From Neorhizobium galegae (lineage in GTDB: Bacteria; Pseudomonadota; Alphaproteobacteria; Rhizobiales; Rhizobiaceae): 64,000 nt of DNA. Below the pieces are notes generated by a model, which was not told the DNA's origin, made no database searches, and saw only the letters and a program-made list of their open reading frames with translations. A program made the position numbers and the translations under genes. The stretch is taken from NCBI RefSeq assembly GCF_017877055.1, contig NZ_JAGIPG010000001.1:1984001-2048000 (forward strand), read 5' to 3'. Positions 32,173-42,179 of this stretch are shown in pieces. Numbering within the stretch: position 1 is the stretch's first letter; the number at the start of each line of letters is the position of its first letter.

Positions 32173-34536
32173 TCAGAACTGGTTCGCCATGCTGAACCGG
32201 AATTCCTGGGTTTCGTCGAAGTCTTCCTTCATGACCGGATGCGCGTAGTCGAAGCGGATGTTGCCGAACGGCGACGCCCACATGATGCCCGCACCGACCG
32301 AAGCGCGCCAGTTCATGCTGGTGCCCTGCGCGGTGCTGGTGCCGAGCGGGACATCATTGCCGTAAAGGGTACCGGCATCGGCGAAGACGGCAGCACGCAG
32401 ACCGAAGTCTTCCGGAACAGCCGGCATCGGCATCGACATTTCGGCGGAAGCCGTGAAGTAGGTCGTACCGCCGAGCGCGTCGCCGTGATCGGTCGTGCGT
32501 GGACCGATACCGTCGTTCTCGAAGCCGCGGATCTGACGGCCGCCGATCGTGAACTGGTCGAAGACATGCAGATTGTCGCCGGTGGACACCACATGACCTG
32601 CACCGACCGCTATGGAGCCGATCAGATCGGCCTCGGTCGACAGCAGCTGGAAGTAACGGGCACGACCAGAAATCTTGTAGAAATCGGAGTCGCCGCCGAG
32701 ACCCGCATATTCATGCGTGATCGTCGCGTAGATGCCTTCGCGCGGCAGTGTCTGGCTGTCGAGCGTGTTGTAGGTCAGCGTCTGCGAAACCGACGACTGG
32801 ACGAACTTGCCCTGGTCGATCATCGAAATGTAGGGCGACGAAAGGTTATCGTCCACCGTGCCAGGAACGCCGTCAGCACCGAAGGCGCCGTCGTTGTCGT
32901 AGTTAATTTCCTTGTAGGTGTAGCGGAATGTCGTCGCCAGATCTTCGGTGATCGGCGCCGTCACGCGCAGGGTGACGCCCTGTTCGTCGTAATCGTAGTA
33001 GCTGTTCGAAGAGGTCTTGTTCTTGAACAGGTCGAAACCGGCTGCAAGGCGGTAACCGAGGAAGTAGGGCTCGGTGAACGAAAGATTGTAACTGCGGGCT
33101 TCGTCGAGACCACCGCCGACTGCGACGCGGATGAACTGGCCGCGCCCGAGGAAGTTCTTTTCTTCGATCGAAGCTTCGAGCAGGAAGCCGTCGCCGCCCG
33201 CCGAGTAACCGGCGCCGATACCGAACGAACCGGTCGGCTGATCTTCCACGTCGACAACGATGACGACACGGTCAGGCGAGGTGCCCTGCGAGGTCGAGAT
33301 GTTGACCGAGGTGAAGTAACCGAGTGCCTCGAGGCGACGCTTGGCGCGCGAGATCATTTCCTGGTTGAAGGCGTCGCCTTCGCTGAAATCGAATTCGCGA
33401 CGGATGACATAGTCACGCGTGCGGGTGTTGCCACGGATCTCGATGCGCTCGACATAGGCACGCTCGCCCTGATCGACCAGGTAGGAAACACCGACCGTGT
33501 GGTTTTGCATGTTGCGGTCGCCGCGCGGCGTGACGCGAGCGAACGGATAACCGGCCGCAGCGACGCGCTTGGAGATCGCTTCCATCGATTTCTGGATTTC
33601 GCGGGCATTGTAGACGCTGCCGGCGCGGGTCTCGACCAGACCTTCAAGGTCCTGGCCACTGATGCCCTGGACCGTGGATTCCACCGAGATGTTGCCGTAC
33701 TCGTAACGCTGGCCTTCTTCAACCGTGAAGGTGATGTTGTACTTGTTGCCCGATGCGTCGAGCACGGCTTCCGACGAGATGACGCGGAAATCCGGATAAC
33801 CATGGTTGTAGTAGAACTGACGCAGCGCTTCCTCGTCGGCGCGCAGCTTGTCCTCGCTGTAGACGTCCTTGCGGGTCAGGAAGGACAGCGGACCGGATTC
33901 CTTGGTGATGATCACCGACTGCAGGCGGCCATCGCCATAAGCCTGATTGCCGACGAAATTGATGTCGGCGATCTTGGTGCGGTCACCTTCGTTGATGACG
34001 AAGGCAAGGTTGACGCGCCCCTGGCCAACGTCGGCGGTCTGGGTGGTGATCTGAACGTCGCTGCGGCCGATCGCGCGATAGGCTTCACGCAGGCGCTGGA
34101 TATCTGCATCGACCAATGCCTGATTGTACGGGCCGAGCGGCTGGGTCTGAACGACTGCCTGAAGCTTGTCGTCCGTGATCTTGCGGTTGCCGTTGAACAC
34201 GACCTGGTTGATGAGCTGGTTCTCGCTCACCGACACGACGAGCGTGCTGCCGGAAACACTGATTTTGACATCCGAGAAATAGCCGGTCGAATAGAGCTTG
34301 CGGACCGATTCATCGATGTCGTTGTTGGAGAAGTTGACACCCGGGCGGATGGTCAGGTTGGAACGGACGGCCTCTTCGCCGGCGCGCTGTGCGCCGCGGA
34401 CCTGAACGCTCCGGATAACCGCCGCTTCGGCAGAAAGTGCGGAAGCAAGTACCAGTACACCTGCGCCCGATGCAACAACACTAGCAGACAGCGCAAACGC
34501 CGACACTGCGTTCAAAAACTTTGAACCAGCCTTCAT
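32173..34536 (-). CDS. bamA: BamA, outer-membrane protein assembly factor
   Basis: Outer-membrane insertase of 787 aa. A Sec signal peptide covers about 1-38 (GVLVLASALSAEAA as its end). Five POTRA domains extend to about residue 430 (first: VRGAQRAGEEAVRSNL). The C-terminal half is the 16-stranded beta barrel, with GIGAGYSAGGDGFLLEASIE early and FDYAHPVMKED near the end. The chain finishes with a terminal Phe (RFSMANQF), the usual barrel signature. It is followed by lpxD and preceded by rseP, as in most proteobacteria. Confidence 0.97.
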   Translation of the reverse strand: MKAGSKFLNAVSAFALSASVVASGAGVLVLASALSAEAAVIRSVQVRGAQRAGEEAVRSNLTIRPGVNFSNNDIDESVRKLYSTGYFSDVKISVSGSTLVVSVSENQLINQVVFNGNRKITDDKLQAVVQTQPLGPYNQALVDADIQRLREAYRAIGRSDVQITTQTADVGQGRVNLAFVINEGDRTKIADINFVGNQAYGDGRLQSVIITKESGPLSFLTRKDVYSEDKLRADEEALRQFYYNHGYPDFRVISSEAVLDASGNKYNITFTVEEGQRYEYGNISVESTVQGISGQDLEGLVETRAGSVYNAREIQKSMEAISKRVAAAGYPFARVTPRGDRNMQNHTVGVSYLVDQGERAYVERIEIRGNTRTRDYVIRREFDFSEGDAFNQEMISRAKRRLEALGYFTSVNISTSQGTSPDRVVIVVDVEDQPTGSFGIGAGYSAGGDGFLLEASIEEKNFLGRGQFIRVAVGGGLDEARSYNLSFTEPYFLGYRLAAGFDLFKNKTSSNSYYDYDEQGVTLRVTAPITEDLATTFRYTYKEINYDNDGAFGADGVPGTVDDNLSSPYISMIDQGKFVQSSVSQTLTYNTLDSQTLPREGIYATITHEYAGLGGDSDFYKISGRARYFQLLSTEADLIGSIAVGAGHVVSTGDNLHVFDQFTIGGRQIRGFENDGIGPRTTDHGDALGGTTYFTASAEMSMPMPAVPEDFGLRAAVFADAGTLYGNDVPLGTSTAQGTSMNWRASVGAGIMWASPFGNIRFDYAHPVMKEDFDETQEFRFSMANQF

Positions 34537-34660
34537 TTCAATTCTTACCTTTTCCCGTTGTCCCTCGGCGGGTGGTGCCCGACTCCGGCCACGTGTGTCG
34601 TTTTACCTTCTTTTGACCTACAAGCAAGGCATCGTGTTAATTTCTGTTTACTTACTTCCC

Positions 34661-34684
34661 TTGCGTGACCCAATGGCCACGCAA
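34661..34684. repeat. Inverted repeat in the rseP-bamA gap
   Basis: TTGCGTG (34661-34667) and CACGCAA (34678-34684) form 7-bp arms around a 10-bp spacer, in the 197 bp between the rseP stop and the bamA start. No T-tract follows on either strand. It may be an operator for bamA or a weak RNA hairpin behind rseP. Confidence 0.35.
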
Positions 34685-34733
34685 CTGTTGGAAACATGGT
34701 GAATAAACAGTTTCTTTTACGATTTGAAGGACA

Positions 34734-35855
34734 TCAACCGATCAGATTGCTGATGTCGTTGAAGGTCGCGAACACCATCAGGCTCAAAACCATCGCAAGC
34801 CCGATGCGGAAGGCGATTTCCTGCGCGCCGGCGCCGAGCGGACGGCCACGGATGGCCTCGATGGCGTAGAAGACGAGATGGCCGCCGTCCAGAACTGGCA
34901 CAGGCATGAGGTTCAAAAGCCCGATCGAGACGGACAGAACCGCAGCCAGCTGAACCACCGCCGCAAAGCCCAGCGTCGCCATCTGGCCGGACGCCTGTGC
35001 GACCCTGACCGGTCCGCCGAGCTGGTCCGCCTTCATCCGGCCGGTCACCAGATTGCCGATATAGCGGAAGGTGCCGGTGACGATATGGCCGGTCTCGGTG
35101 ACGCCTTCGGCAACGGCCTGCAGCGGCGTGAAGGTCTCGAGGCGGAAATTGCCGCGCTGTTCGTTGGTAACGATGCCGATCAGGCCGAGCTCGACCTTGT
35201 TGCCGAACTGGTCGGTGACCTCGGAGCGCTTCGGCACCATCGGCAGATCGAGATCCTGGCCGTTGCGCTCGACCGTCACGATGATCGGGGTCTCGGGCCG
35301 GATGCTGACATAACGACGCACGTCATCGAAAGTGCGGATTCGCGAACCGTCAAGCGCCACCAGTCGATCGCCGGGCTGCACGCCGGCGGCAAGGGCGGCG
35401 CTGCCCGGCTGGACTTCTGCGACCACGGGATCGGCGACAACCTTGCCATAGACGCTGAAAAGCACGGCAAAGATGGCAATCGCAAGGATGAAATTGGCGA
35501 TCGGGCCGGCCGCGACGGTGGCGGCCCTCTTCCAGAGCTTGGCGCCGGCGAGCGTCTGGGCCTTGTCTTCCTCGCCCATGCCCGCAAGTCCGCTCGCATC
35601 CGGCATGCTCGCGGCGTCCTCGTCGCCGAAGAACTTGACGTAGCCGCCAAGCGGGATCGCCGAGAGTTTCCAGCGGGTGCCGTGACTGTCGGTAAAGCCG
35701 ACGAGTTCCGGGCCGAAGCCGACCGAAAAGGCGGTGACCCGGATGCCGCACCAGCGTCCGATAAGATAGTGGCCCATCTCGTGCACGAAGACGAGCAAGG
35801 ACAGGACCAGCACGAAGGGGATGATATAGCCGGTAAGGAAGCTGAGGATGGCCAT
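34734..35855 (-). CDS. rseP: RseP site-2 intramembrane zinc metalloprotease
   Basis: Inner-membrane protease of 373 aa that makes the second cut in regulated proteolysis of membrane proteins such as anti-sigma factors and leftover signal peptides. The zinc motif HEMGH is at residues 25-29 in the first membrane helix. The second motif NLMPVPVLDGGHL is in the penultimate helix. A PDZ domain (EVQPGSAALAAGVQPGDRLV) lies between. The ATG at 35855 is preferred over a TTG one codon upstream. Confidence 0.95.
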   Translation of the reverse strand: MAILSFLTGYIIPFVLVLSLLVFVHEMGHYLIGRWCGIRVTAFSVGFGPELVGFTDSHGTRWKLSAIPLGGYVKFFGDEDAASMPDASGLAGMGEEDKAQTLAGAKLWKRAATVAAGPIANFILAIAIFAVLFSVYGKVVADPVVAEVQPGSAALAAGVQPGDRLVALDGSRIRTFDDVRRYVSIRPETPIIVTVERNGQDLDLPMVPKRSEVTDQFGNKVELGLIGIVTNEQRGNFRLETFTPLQAVAEGVTETGHIVTGTFRYIGNLVTGRMKADQLGGPVRVAQASGQMATLGFAAVVQLAAVLSVSIGLLNLMPVPVLDGGHLVFYAIEAIRGRPLGAGAQEIAFRIGLAMVLSLMVFATFNDISNLIG

Positions 35856-35894
35856 CAAAATTTCCGTTTCAACATTGTACCGGCCGCCCAGACA

Positions 35895-36728
35895 TCAAAA
35901 CCCGAAGAGGAAGCCCGCAACCGATACATTAAGATGGCCCGTCGTGGCCGTATAAACAAGCGTCAGCAGGAACGCTGCGAAACAGGCGAAAACGAGGCCA
36001 TCGACGCGATCCATGACGCCGCCGTGCCCCGGAATGAGATGGCTGGAATCCTTCACGCCGAACCGGCGCTTGATGAAGGACTCGAACAGGTCACCGACCT
36101 GGCTTGCGACGGAAAGCAGAAACGCGATCGTCACCGTCCAGATCGACAGCCGGGAAAAGACGCCGAGTGTCAGGGCGGAGCTTGCGATCACGCCCGATAC
36201 CGTGCCGCCGATCGCGCCGGACCAGGTCTTGCCCGGCGAAATGCGCGGCGCAAGTTTCGGTCCCTTGAGGGCGCGGCCGACGAAGTAGGCGAGGATATCG
36301 GTTGCCCAGACGACCGCGAAGATGAAGAGGGTCGCGACGAACCCCGCCTGGTCCTCGGCACGGATCGCCGCCAGCGAGATGCCGCTCAAGCCTGCGTAAA
36401 AGATGCCGCCCGGCAGCCACCAGCTGCCCTTGCGCAGCAGCACGAGAAGAAGGGCGGTGACGATCGCGCCGCCGAGGATCGGCACCGAGAGCTCACCTTC
36501 GTCAACCAGCAGGTCGATGGCGATCAGAAAGATGGCAACCCAGCCGAAGGCGTTCGCACGAAAATCGCGTTCTGCCAGCCGGGTGATCGTCGACCATTCG
36601 TAATAGATCAGAACTGTGATGGCGGCGGCCACGACGCGGAACGGCAGGCCGCCATACCAGGTGGCCGTCAGGACCACGACCGCCAGAACCAGCGCGGATG
36701 CGATGCGGCGCTTCAGTTCAGCGCTCAT
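35895..36728 (-). CDS. cdsA: Phosphatidate cytidylyltransferase CdsA
   Basis: Polytopic membrane enzyme of 277 aa that makes CDP-diacylglycerol from phosphatidate and CTP. About eight hydrophobic segments are visible. The C-terminal signature reads ESFIKRRFGVKDSSHLIPGH followed by GGVMDRVDG. The ATG at 36728 coincides with the last base of the uppS stop (TGATG), so translation is coupled to uppS. RseP follows after 39 bp. Confidence 0.95.
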   Translation of the reverse strand: MSAELKRRIASALVLAVVVLTATWYGGLPFRVVAAAITVLIYYEWSTITRLAERDFRANAFGWVAIFLIAIDLLVDEGELSVPILGGAIVTALLLVLLRKGSWWLPGGIFYAGLSGISLAAIRAEDQAGFVATLFIFAVVWATDILAYFVGRALKGPKLAPRISPGKTWSGAIGGTVSGVIASSALTLGVFSRLSIWTVTIAFLLSVASQVGDLFESFIKRRFGVKDSSHLIPGHGGVMDRVDGLVFACFAAFLLTLVYTATTGHLNVSVAGFLFGF

Positions 36729-37471
36729 CAACCGCCCACCGCTATCGTCTTGTTCGACAGGCCGCCGAAGCGCCGGTCGCGGGACGCATAGATCTTCAGG
36801 GCGTCGAGGAAGAGTTTCCGATCGAAATCGGGCCAGTAGTCCGGCAGGAAGACAAGTTCGGAATAAGCCGCCTGCCAGAGCAGGAAGTTCGATAGCCGCT
36901 CCTCGCCGCTGGTGCGGATGATGAGGTCCGGATCGGGGATGCCGGCGGTGTCCAGCCTTGCGCTGATCTCGTCCGGGCCGATCTCGGAGGACTTGAGAAT
37001 ACCGGCCTCGACGTCGCGGGCAAGCATGGCGACGGCACGGGCGATCTCGTCTCGGGCGCCGTAATTGAAGGCGATGATCAGGGTGAGTGCCGTATTGAAC
37101 TTCGTCGTTTCCTCGGCCTCGAGGAGAAGCGGAAGAATGTCGCTGCGCAGCTTCTCGCGTTCGCCAATCACCCGGATGCGGACATTCTCGCGGTGCAGTT
37201 CGGCCAGATCCTGGCGGATGAAGCGCCTGAGAAGACCAAGGAGATCCCTCACCTCGGTTTCAGGCCTGCTCCAGTTCTCCGACGAAAACGCAAAGAGCGT
37301 CAGATATTTGACGCCAGCGTCGCCGGCAGCCCGCACCGTTTCGCGAACCGCTTCGACGCCCTTGCTGTGTCCGACCGTACGAGGAAGCCCGCGCTTGTTG
37401 GCCCAGCGTCCATTGCCATCCATGATGATGGCAACGTGTTGAGGGATGATTGCAAGCTCGGGGTTCACCAT
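36728..37471 (-). CDS. uppS: Undecaprenyl (isoprenyl) diphosphate synthase
   Basis: cis-Prenyltransferase of 247 aa that makes the undecaprenyl carrier for peptidoglycan and polysaccharide synthesis. The catalytic [12 protein letters not shown] with Asp18, [11 protein letters not shown], and the C-terminal [19 protein letters not shown] are diagnostic. It lies 52 bp after frr and overlaps cdsA by one base. Confidence 0.96.
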   Translation of the reverse strand: MVNPELAIIPQHVAIIMDGNGRWANKRGLPRTVGHSKGVEAVRETVRAAGDAGVKYLTLFAFSSENWSRPETEVRDLLGLLRRFIRQDLAELHRENVRIRVIGEREKLRSDILPLLLEAEETTKFNTALTLIIAFNYGARDEIARAVAMLARDVEAGILKSSEIGPDEISARLDTAGIPDPDLIIRTSGEERLSNFLLWQAAYSELVFLPDYWPDFDRKLFLDALKIYASRDRRFGGLSNKTIAVGG

Positions 37472-37523
37472 ATTCTACGCGGCTCCTTTGGCCGCCGGAA
37501 TATGGCGGCAAACCAGGCCTAAA

Positions 37524-38081
37524 TTAGACCTGCATGATTTCCTTTTCCTTGTCGCCAAGCAAGCGGTCGACTTCGGAAATCGTATCGTCCGTCATCTTCT
37601 GCACTTTTTCCGACTGCGAGCGGCTCTCGTCCTGGCCGATGTCGCCGTCCTTTTCGGCCTTTTTCAGGCCGTCCATGCCATCGCGGCGGACGTGGCGCAC
37701 GGCAACCTTGGCCTTTTCCGCATAGTCATGCGCAACCTTGACCAGAGACTTGCGGCGCTCTTCGTTGAGCTCGGGAAGCGGAATGCGCAGGTTCTGGCCA
37801 TCGACGATCGGGTTGAGGCCGAGGTTTGATTCGCGAATTGCACGGTCGACGGCGCCGACCATCGACTTATCCCAGATGGACACGCCGAGCATGCGCGCTT
37901 CCGGCACGGTGATGTTGGCCACCTGGTTGAGCGGCACGCGCGAACCATAGGCTTCGACCATCACCGGATCGAGAATGTTGGCCGAGGCGCGGCCGGTGCG
38001 CAGCGACGCGATATCGCTTTTGAACGCGTTGATCGCGCCTTCCATGCGGCGCTTGATGTCGTTGAGGTCGATTCCACTCAT
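37524..38081 (-). CDS. frr: Ribosome recycling factor
   Basis: Protein of 185 aa that, with EF-G, splits post-termination ribosomes. Its length is standard. [20 protein letters not shown] with PLNQVANI and the hinge region [22 protein letters not shown] (here [18 protein letters not shown]) are characteristic, with a helical C-terminal stem. It is 45 bp downstream of pyrH in the conserved rpsB-tsf-pyrH-frr order. Confidence 0.97.
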   Translation of the reverse strand: MSGIDLNDIKRRMEGAINAFKSDIASLRTGRASANILDPVMVEAYGSRVPLNQVANITVPEARMLGVSIWDKSMVGAVDRAIRESNLGLNPIVDGQNLRIPLPELNEERRKSLVKVAHDYAEKAKVAVRHVRRDGMDGLKKAEKDGDIGQDESRSQSEKVQKMTDDTISEVDRLLGDKEKEIMQV

Positions 38082-38126
38082 CCGTCTACTCCCGTATGTT
38101 GTCTGGGCGGCCCGCGACGCCGCGCC

Positions 38127-38849
38127 TCAATTGTCCGCTACGATGGTCTTGCGGCCGCCGCCGGTCAAGATTTGGGCGAAGCCGCCCTTCTCATGGATCG
38201 AAAAAACAATGATCGGGATTGAGTTTTCGCGGGCAAGCGCCACCGCCGCCACGTCCATCACCGCCAGACCCTTTTCGAGCACCTCGCCATGCGTCAGCGT
38301 GTCGAACCGGGTTGCCGTCGGGTCCTTCTTGGGATCGGCCGAATAGATGCCGTCCACCTGGGTGCCCTTGAAGATCGCTTCCGCACCGATTTCGGCCGCA
38401 CGAAGCGCTGCCGCCGAATCGGTCGTGAAGAACGGATTGCCGGTGCCGCCGGCGAAGATCACCACCCTGCCCTGCGCCATGTGGTGCACCGCCTGGCGCT
38501 GCGAGAAGCTCTCGCAGATCTCCGGCATGGAGATCGCCGACAGAACCACGGTGTCGACGTTCAGCTTGCGCAGCGAGGTGGCGAGCGCCAGCGCGTTGAT
38601 CACCGTGCCGAGCATGCCCATGTGGTCGCCGGTCACCCGGTCGCCACCCTTGGACGCGACGGCGACGCCGCGAAAGATATTGCCGCCGCCGACGACCACG
38701 CCGACGTCGACGCCCATGGCGCGCGCTTCGGCGATATCGGAGGCGACCCGGTCGGCAACTTCAACATCGATGCCGAAACCCTGGCTGCCCATCAGAGCTT
38801 CACCGGAGGCCTTGAGCAAGACACGCTTGTAGAGAGGCTGAGGCGACAT
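38127..38849 (-). CDS. pyrH: Uridylate kinase PyrH
   Basis: UMP kinase of 240 aa (amino-acid kinase fold) that makes UDP and is allosterically controlled in most bacteria. VLLKASGEALMG, VVGGGNIFRG and FAGGTGNPFFTTDSAAALRA are diagnostic. The ATG at 38849 is the start closest to the conserved YKRVLLKASGE. It is separated from tsf by 115 bp containing a strong hairpin, so it may have partly independent expression. Confidence 0.96.
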   Translation of the reverse strand: MSPQPLYKRVLLKASGEALMGSQGFGIDVEVADRVASDIAEARAMGVDVGVVVGGGNIFRGVAVASKGGDRVTGDHMGMLGTVINALALATSLRKLNVDTVVLSAISMPEICESFSQRQAVHHMAQGRVVIFAGGTGNPFFTTDSAAALRAAEIGAEAIFKGTQVDGIYSADPKKDPTATRFDTLTHGEVLEKGLAVMDVAAVALARENSIPIIVFSIHEKGGFAQILTGGGRKTIVADN

Positions 38850-38906
38850 GGGGGCTCCTTGAAATCGAAATGCAATGCGGAGGGTCAAACGGGTTGCGGA
38901 TACACG

Positions 38907-38935
38907 AAGGGCACCGGCTTGTCACCGGTGCCCTT
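38907..38935 (-). terminator. Strong hairpin after tsf, candidate terminator or processing site
   Basis: An 11-bp perfect stem (AAGGGCACCGG, 38907-38917, with CCGGTGCCCTT, 38925-38935) and 7-nt loop lies 30 bp past the tsf stop and 58 bp before pyrH. There is no long T-tract on the minus strand, so it may be an attenuator or an mRNA 3'-end stabiliser separating abundant tsf from pyrH-frr. Confidence 0.6.
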
Positions 38936-38964
38936 GCGCTTTCGACAGCTTTAGCTAACGAATA

Positions 38965-39891
38965 TCAGCCTTTGGCGACTGCCGCGACTTCAGCGGCGAA
39001 ATCCGATTCTTCCTTCTCGACGCCTTCGCCGAGCAGGAGACGGGCCATGCCGGTGACTTCGATCGAAGCGCCAGCGAGCTTTTCAGCATCCTTGACAGCC
39101 TGGCCGACGGTCACATCCGGGTTGATGACGAAGGCCTGCGACAGAAGGGCAACTTCCTCGAAGAACTTGCGCATGCGGCCGTCGACCATCTTTTCGATGA
39201 TCGCGTCCGGCTTGCCGGAAGCGCGCGACTGCTCGATGAAGACATTGCGCTCGCGCTCGGCCACAGTCGCGTCGACTTCTTCGGCGCGGATGGCGAGCGG
39301 GTTGGTAGCGGCGATGTGCATGGCAACCTGACGGCCGAGCGAGGTCAGGACTTCCTTGTCGCCGACCGACTTCAGGGCGACCAGAACGCCGAGCTTGCCA
39401 ATGCCGTCGCCGGCAGCGTTATGGACGTAGGTCGCGACGACGCCGTGCTCGACCTGCAGCAGGGCGGAGCGACGCAGCGTCATGTTCTCGCCGATCGTGG
39501 CGATCGCGTCCTTGATCGTGTCGGCAACCGGCTTGCCGGAAGCGGGGTAGGTAGCAGCCGAGATTGCCTCGACGGAACCGTCCGTCGCCAGGGCGACGCT
39601 GGCGATACCGCGGACGAGGTCCTGGAACGCGTCGTTGCGGGCAACGAAATCGGTTTCCGAGTTAAGCTCGATGACGACGGCCCTGTGGCCGGCGCTGGCA
39701 ATGCCGATCAGGCCTTCGGCTGCGGTGCGGCCGGACTTCTTGTCGGCCTTGGAAATGCCCTTGGCGCGCAGCCAGTCGATCGCCGCTTCGATGTCGCCGT
39801 TCGTTTCGGTCAGCGCCTTCTTGCAGTCCATCATGCCTGCGCCGGACTTTTCGCGCAGTTCCTTTACCAGTGCAGCGGTGATTTCAGCCAT
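38965..39891 (-). CDS. tsf: Elongation factor Ts
   Basis: Nucleotide exchange factor for EF-Tu, 308 aa. The N-terminal UBA-like region [19 protein letters not shown] with [16 protein letters not shown] and the core [13 protein letters not shown] are signatures. The ATG at 39891 gives the standard [14 protein letters not shown] start. It follows rpsB by 234 bp, which hold a perfect GC-rich palindrome. Confidence 0.97.
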   Translation of the reverse strand: MAEITAALVKELREKSGAGMMDCKKALTETNGDIEAAIDWLRAKGISKADKKSGRTAAEGLIGIASAGHRAVVIELNSETDFVARNDAFQDLVRGIASVALATDGSVEAISAATYPASGKPVADTIKDAIATIGENMTLRRSALLQVEHGVVATYVHNAAGDGIGKLGVLVALKSVGDKEVLTSLGRQVAMHIAATNPLAIRAEEVDATVAERERNVFIEQSRASGKPDAIIEKMVDGRMRKFFEEVALLSQAFVINPDVTVGQAVKDAEKLAGASIEVTGMARLLLGEGVEKEESDFAAEVAAVAKG

Positions 39892-40097
39892 TGTTTTGCC
39901 TCTTGTCGGTTCAAGTGCTTCTCGCCGGAAAAACGTCGGCGGACTCAAAAGTTTTGGGACGAATGTACCCGGAAGTATGACAGCGTGATGAAGACATCAC
40001 GAAAGCGATCGCCTCGACGACCAAGCGGTGGCGGCTCGCCTTGAAACGACCAAGGCCAGGGATCGGTATCTCTGGCCTCGATCGAATTCAGAAAGGA

Positions 40098-40116
40098 GGA
40101 GCGGCCAGGCCGCTCC
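40098..40116 (-). terminator. GC-rich palindrome between rpsB and tsf
   Basis: GGAGCGGCC, one base, then GGCCGCTCC form a perfect 9-bp inverted repeat 9 bp past the rpsB stop. Downstream on the minus strand is a short pyrimidine run but no clear T-tract. It could be a weak terminator or attenuator that sets the rpsB:tsf ratio. Confidence 0.4.
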
Positions 40117-40125
40117 ATCCGGCCT

Positions 40126-40899
40126 TTAAGCTTCTGCTTCTGCTTCGCCTTCGAGCGCCGGCTCGATCGGTGCTTCGGCAGATGCGCCGATATCGCGGCC
40201 CGAAGCGCCCTGCTGGCGAGCGATGCCGTCGATGGCAGCGCGGGCGATCAGGTCGGTGTAGAGGGCGATGGCGCGCGAGGCGTCGTCGTTACCCGGGATC
40301 GGGTAGTCGATGAGGTCCGGATCGCAGTTCGAATCGATGATAGCGACGACCGGGATGCCCAGGCGCTTGGCTTCGTCGATGGCGATCTTTTCCTTGTTGG
40401 TGTCGATGATGAACATCAGGTCCGGAGTGCCGCCCATGTCGCGGATACCGCCGAGAGCCTTGTCCAGCTTCTCGCGTTCGCGCTCGAGGTTCAGGCGTTC
40501 CTTCTTGGAATAACCGGACTGTTCCGAGTTCAGGATCTCGTCGAGCTTGCGCAGGCGCTGGATCGAGTTCGAAATGGTCTTCCAGTTGGTCATCATGCCG
40601 CCGAGCCAGCGGGAGTTGACGTAGTACTGGGCCGAACGCTTGGCAGAGTCGGCGATCAGTTCGGACGCCTGGCGCTTGGTGCCGACGAACAGAACGCGGC
40701 CGCCGCGGGCGACGGTGTCGGACACGACCTGAAGGGCGCGCGACAGCATCGGAACGGTCTGGGCCAGATCGATGATGTGGATGTTGTTACGGTCGCCGAA
40801 GATGTACGGCTTCATCTTCGGGTTCCAGCGGTGAGTCTGGTGGCCGAAGTGGACGCCTGCTTCGAGAAGCTGGCGCATAGAGAAATCGGGCAATGCCAT
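40126..40899 (-). CDS. rpsB: 30S ribosomal protein S2
   Basis: Ribosomal protein of 257 aa. The start [20 protein letters not shown] with [10 protein letters not shown] and the C-terminal [20 protein letters not shown] are unmistakable. The tail (about 230-257) is acidic and Glu/Ala-rich. The 173-bp upstream region to the binding-protein operon holds the promoter and leader; in other bacteria S2 represses its own leader, and this was not assessed here. Confidence 0.97.
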   Translation of the reverse strand: MALPDFSMRQLLEAGVHFGHQTHRWNPKMKPYIFGDRNNIHIIDLAQTVPMLSRALQVVSDTVARGGRVLFVGTKRQASELIADSAKRSAQYYVNSRWLGGMMTNWKTISNSIQRLRKLDEILNSEQSGYSKKERLNLEREREKLDKALGGIRDMGGTPDLMFIIDTNKEKIAIDEAKRLGIPVVAIIDSNCDPDLIDYPIPGNDDASRAIALYTDLIARAAIDGIARQQGASGRDIGASAEAPIEPALEGEAEAEA

Positions 40900-41072
40900 G
40901 CCTTGTTATCCTTTTCCGGTTGAACCTCCGCAAGGCGAACAGCACCCTCTTCGAGAATGCCACCGGGCGGAACGGTCCGGATTTCTCCCGGACGATCCCA
41001 TGCCTTACGTGTGGAATGCGGCTGGCCATACATTCGATTTGCCGCAAAAGCAAGAGCTTTGCCGAAATTACC

Positions 41073-42179
41073 TCAGCGGGCCAGGAGATCGAGCAGCGTC
41101 AGCATGGTGCCGGCGTCCGGCATCGGCAGGACCGCGTCAACATCGGCAGGCAGCAGGCCGGCGACCGCTCCCGACGCGTTGCCCGCCGGTGTCCCCAGGG
41201 GACCGCGAAACCCGTGCTTTTCCCAGGCGAGCTGCTGCAGCGCAGGCGTCGTCAGCGCATCGACCAGCCGGTTCGCCGCCTCGTCGATGACGATCAGCGG
41301 ATGGGCGGAATAGACGGTGGGGCGCGGATAAAGGACGACGGGCTTGGCGCCAGCGCCTGCCATGATGCGGTCCCAGCGGGCGCGATCGGCAAGGATCCAC
41401 TCGACGAGCTGGTTCTCGTAACCGACGATCATCGGCTCGCCGCCGATGCCGCCGGCCAGATATTGTTCGAACAGTTTTCCCGAGGACGGCGACTTGAAGC
41501 CCATGTTGCGGAAGATCGCCTGCGCCTTGGGGCCGAATTCGGCAAGCGATTCTGAGGTGGCCAGATTGCCGCTCAGGAGGCTCAGCGCGAGGCCGGCGAA
41601 CATGAAGCCGGAATTCGACCGGTTGGGGTCGGTGGAGATGATCCGTGCCCGGCCATAGAGCATGTTGACGTCGAGCTTCGACCAGTCGGTGCCGGCAAGG
41701 ATGGCATCGAGCAGCGCTTTCAGGTCGAGCTGATAGTGCCCCTCGCCCGTGCGGGTCACCAGGCCCGCCTTCATCAACCCGTCTGCGACCGGCTGCCAGG
41801 AATAAACGACGACGGGCGTATTCAGCACTACCCGGTCGTTCCTGATCTTCACGCCGTTCTGGCGGCCGATATCAACCATGATCGACGAGGACGGCCAGAG
41901 GAATTGCGGGTTCTGGGACAAAAGCGCCTGTTCGCGCACCATTTCCACCGAGCCGGCCACCCGGCTCTGGACGGTCAGGCCACGGCTGCCGAGCGCACGG
42001 ATGACATCTGGATCGGCAAGAAAGGCTTCCTTCTCGCCGCCGATGAAGCCGGTGAGCGTTGTGCGGTTGCCGAGCAGGCCCTGCAGTTCCGGGCGATCCT
42101 TGACCGCGAAATATCCGCCGGTGCCGGCAACGCCGGTTGCCAGCAATCCCACTCCAAAGGCGCGTCTGGAAATCGCCAT
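41073..42179 (-). CDS. Periplasmic substrate-binding protein, paralog of the VWA lipoprotein domain
   Basis: Protein of 368 aa, last gene of the telA operon. The N-terminus SRRAFGVGLLATGVAG has a twin-arginine-like motif and hydrophobic core, so export by Tat or as a membrane-anchored protein is likely. The body resembles type-2 periplasmic binding proteins (SBP_bac_11-like), with FLWPSSSIMVDIGRQNG, STDPNRSNSGFMFAGLAL and an EPMIVGYENQLVEW segment. WPSSS and SNSG also occur in the neighbouring VWA protein. No permease or ATPase is nearby. Its ATG shares one base with the xpaC stop. The ligand is unknown. Confidence 0.72.
   Translation of the reverse strand: MAISRRAFGVGLLATGVAGTGGYFAVKDRPELQGLLGNRTTLTGFIGGEKEAFLADPDVIRALGSRGLTVQSRVAGSVEMVREQALLSQNPQFLWPSSSIMVDIGRQNGVKIRNDRVVLNTPVVVYSWQPVADGLMKAGLVTRTGEGHYQLDLKALLDAILAGTDWSKLDVNMLYGRARIISTDPNRSNSGFMFAGLALSLLSGNLATSESLAEFGPKAQAIFRNMGFKSPSSGKLFEQYLAGGIGGEPMIVGYENQLVEWILADRARWDRIMAGAGAKPVVLYPRPTVYSAHPLIVIDEAANRLVDALTTPALQQLAWEKHGFRGPLGTPAGNASGAVAGLLPADVDAVLPMPDAGTMLTLLDLLAR

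Noticed and set aside
32239..34524. A 761-codon open frame opposite bamA, and similar long open frames opposite lpdA, pdhAB, ntrY and aapQM
   Set aside because: They lie antisense to strongly recognised genes, have skewed Arg/Asp/His-rich composition from GC-rich third positions, and show no motifs.
41073..42179. An ordinary ABC-transporter binding protein
   Set aside because: No permease or ATPase gene is adjacent, and its neighbours are TelA, XpaC and a VWA lipoprotein.
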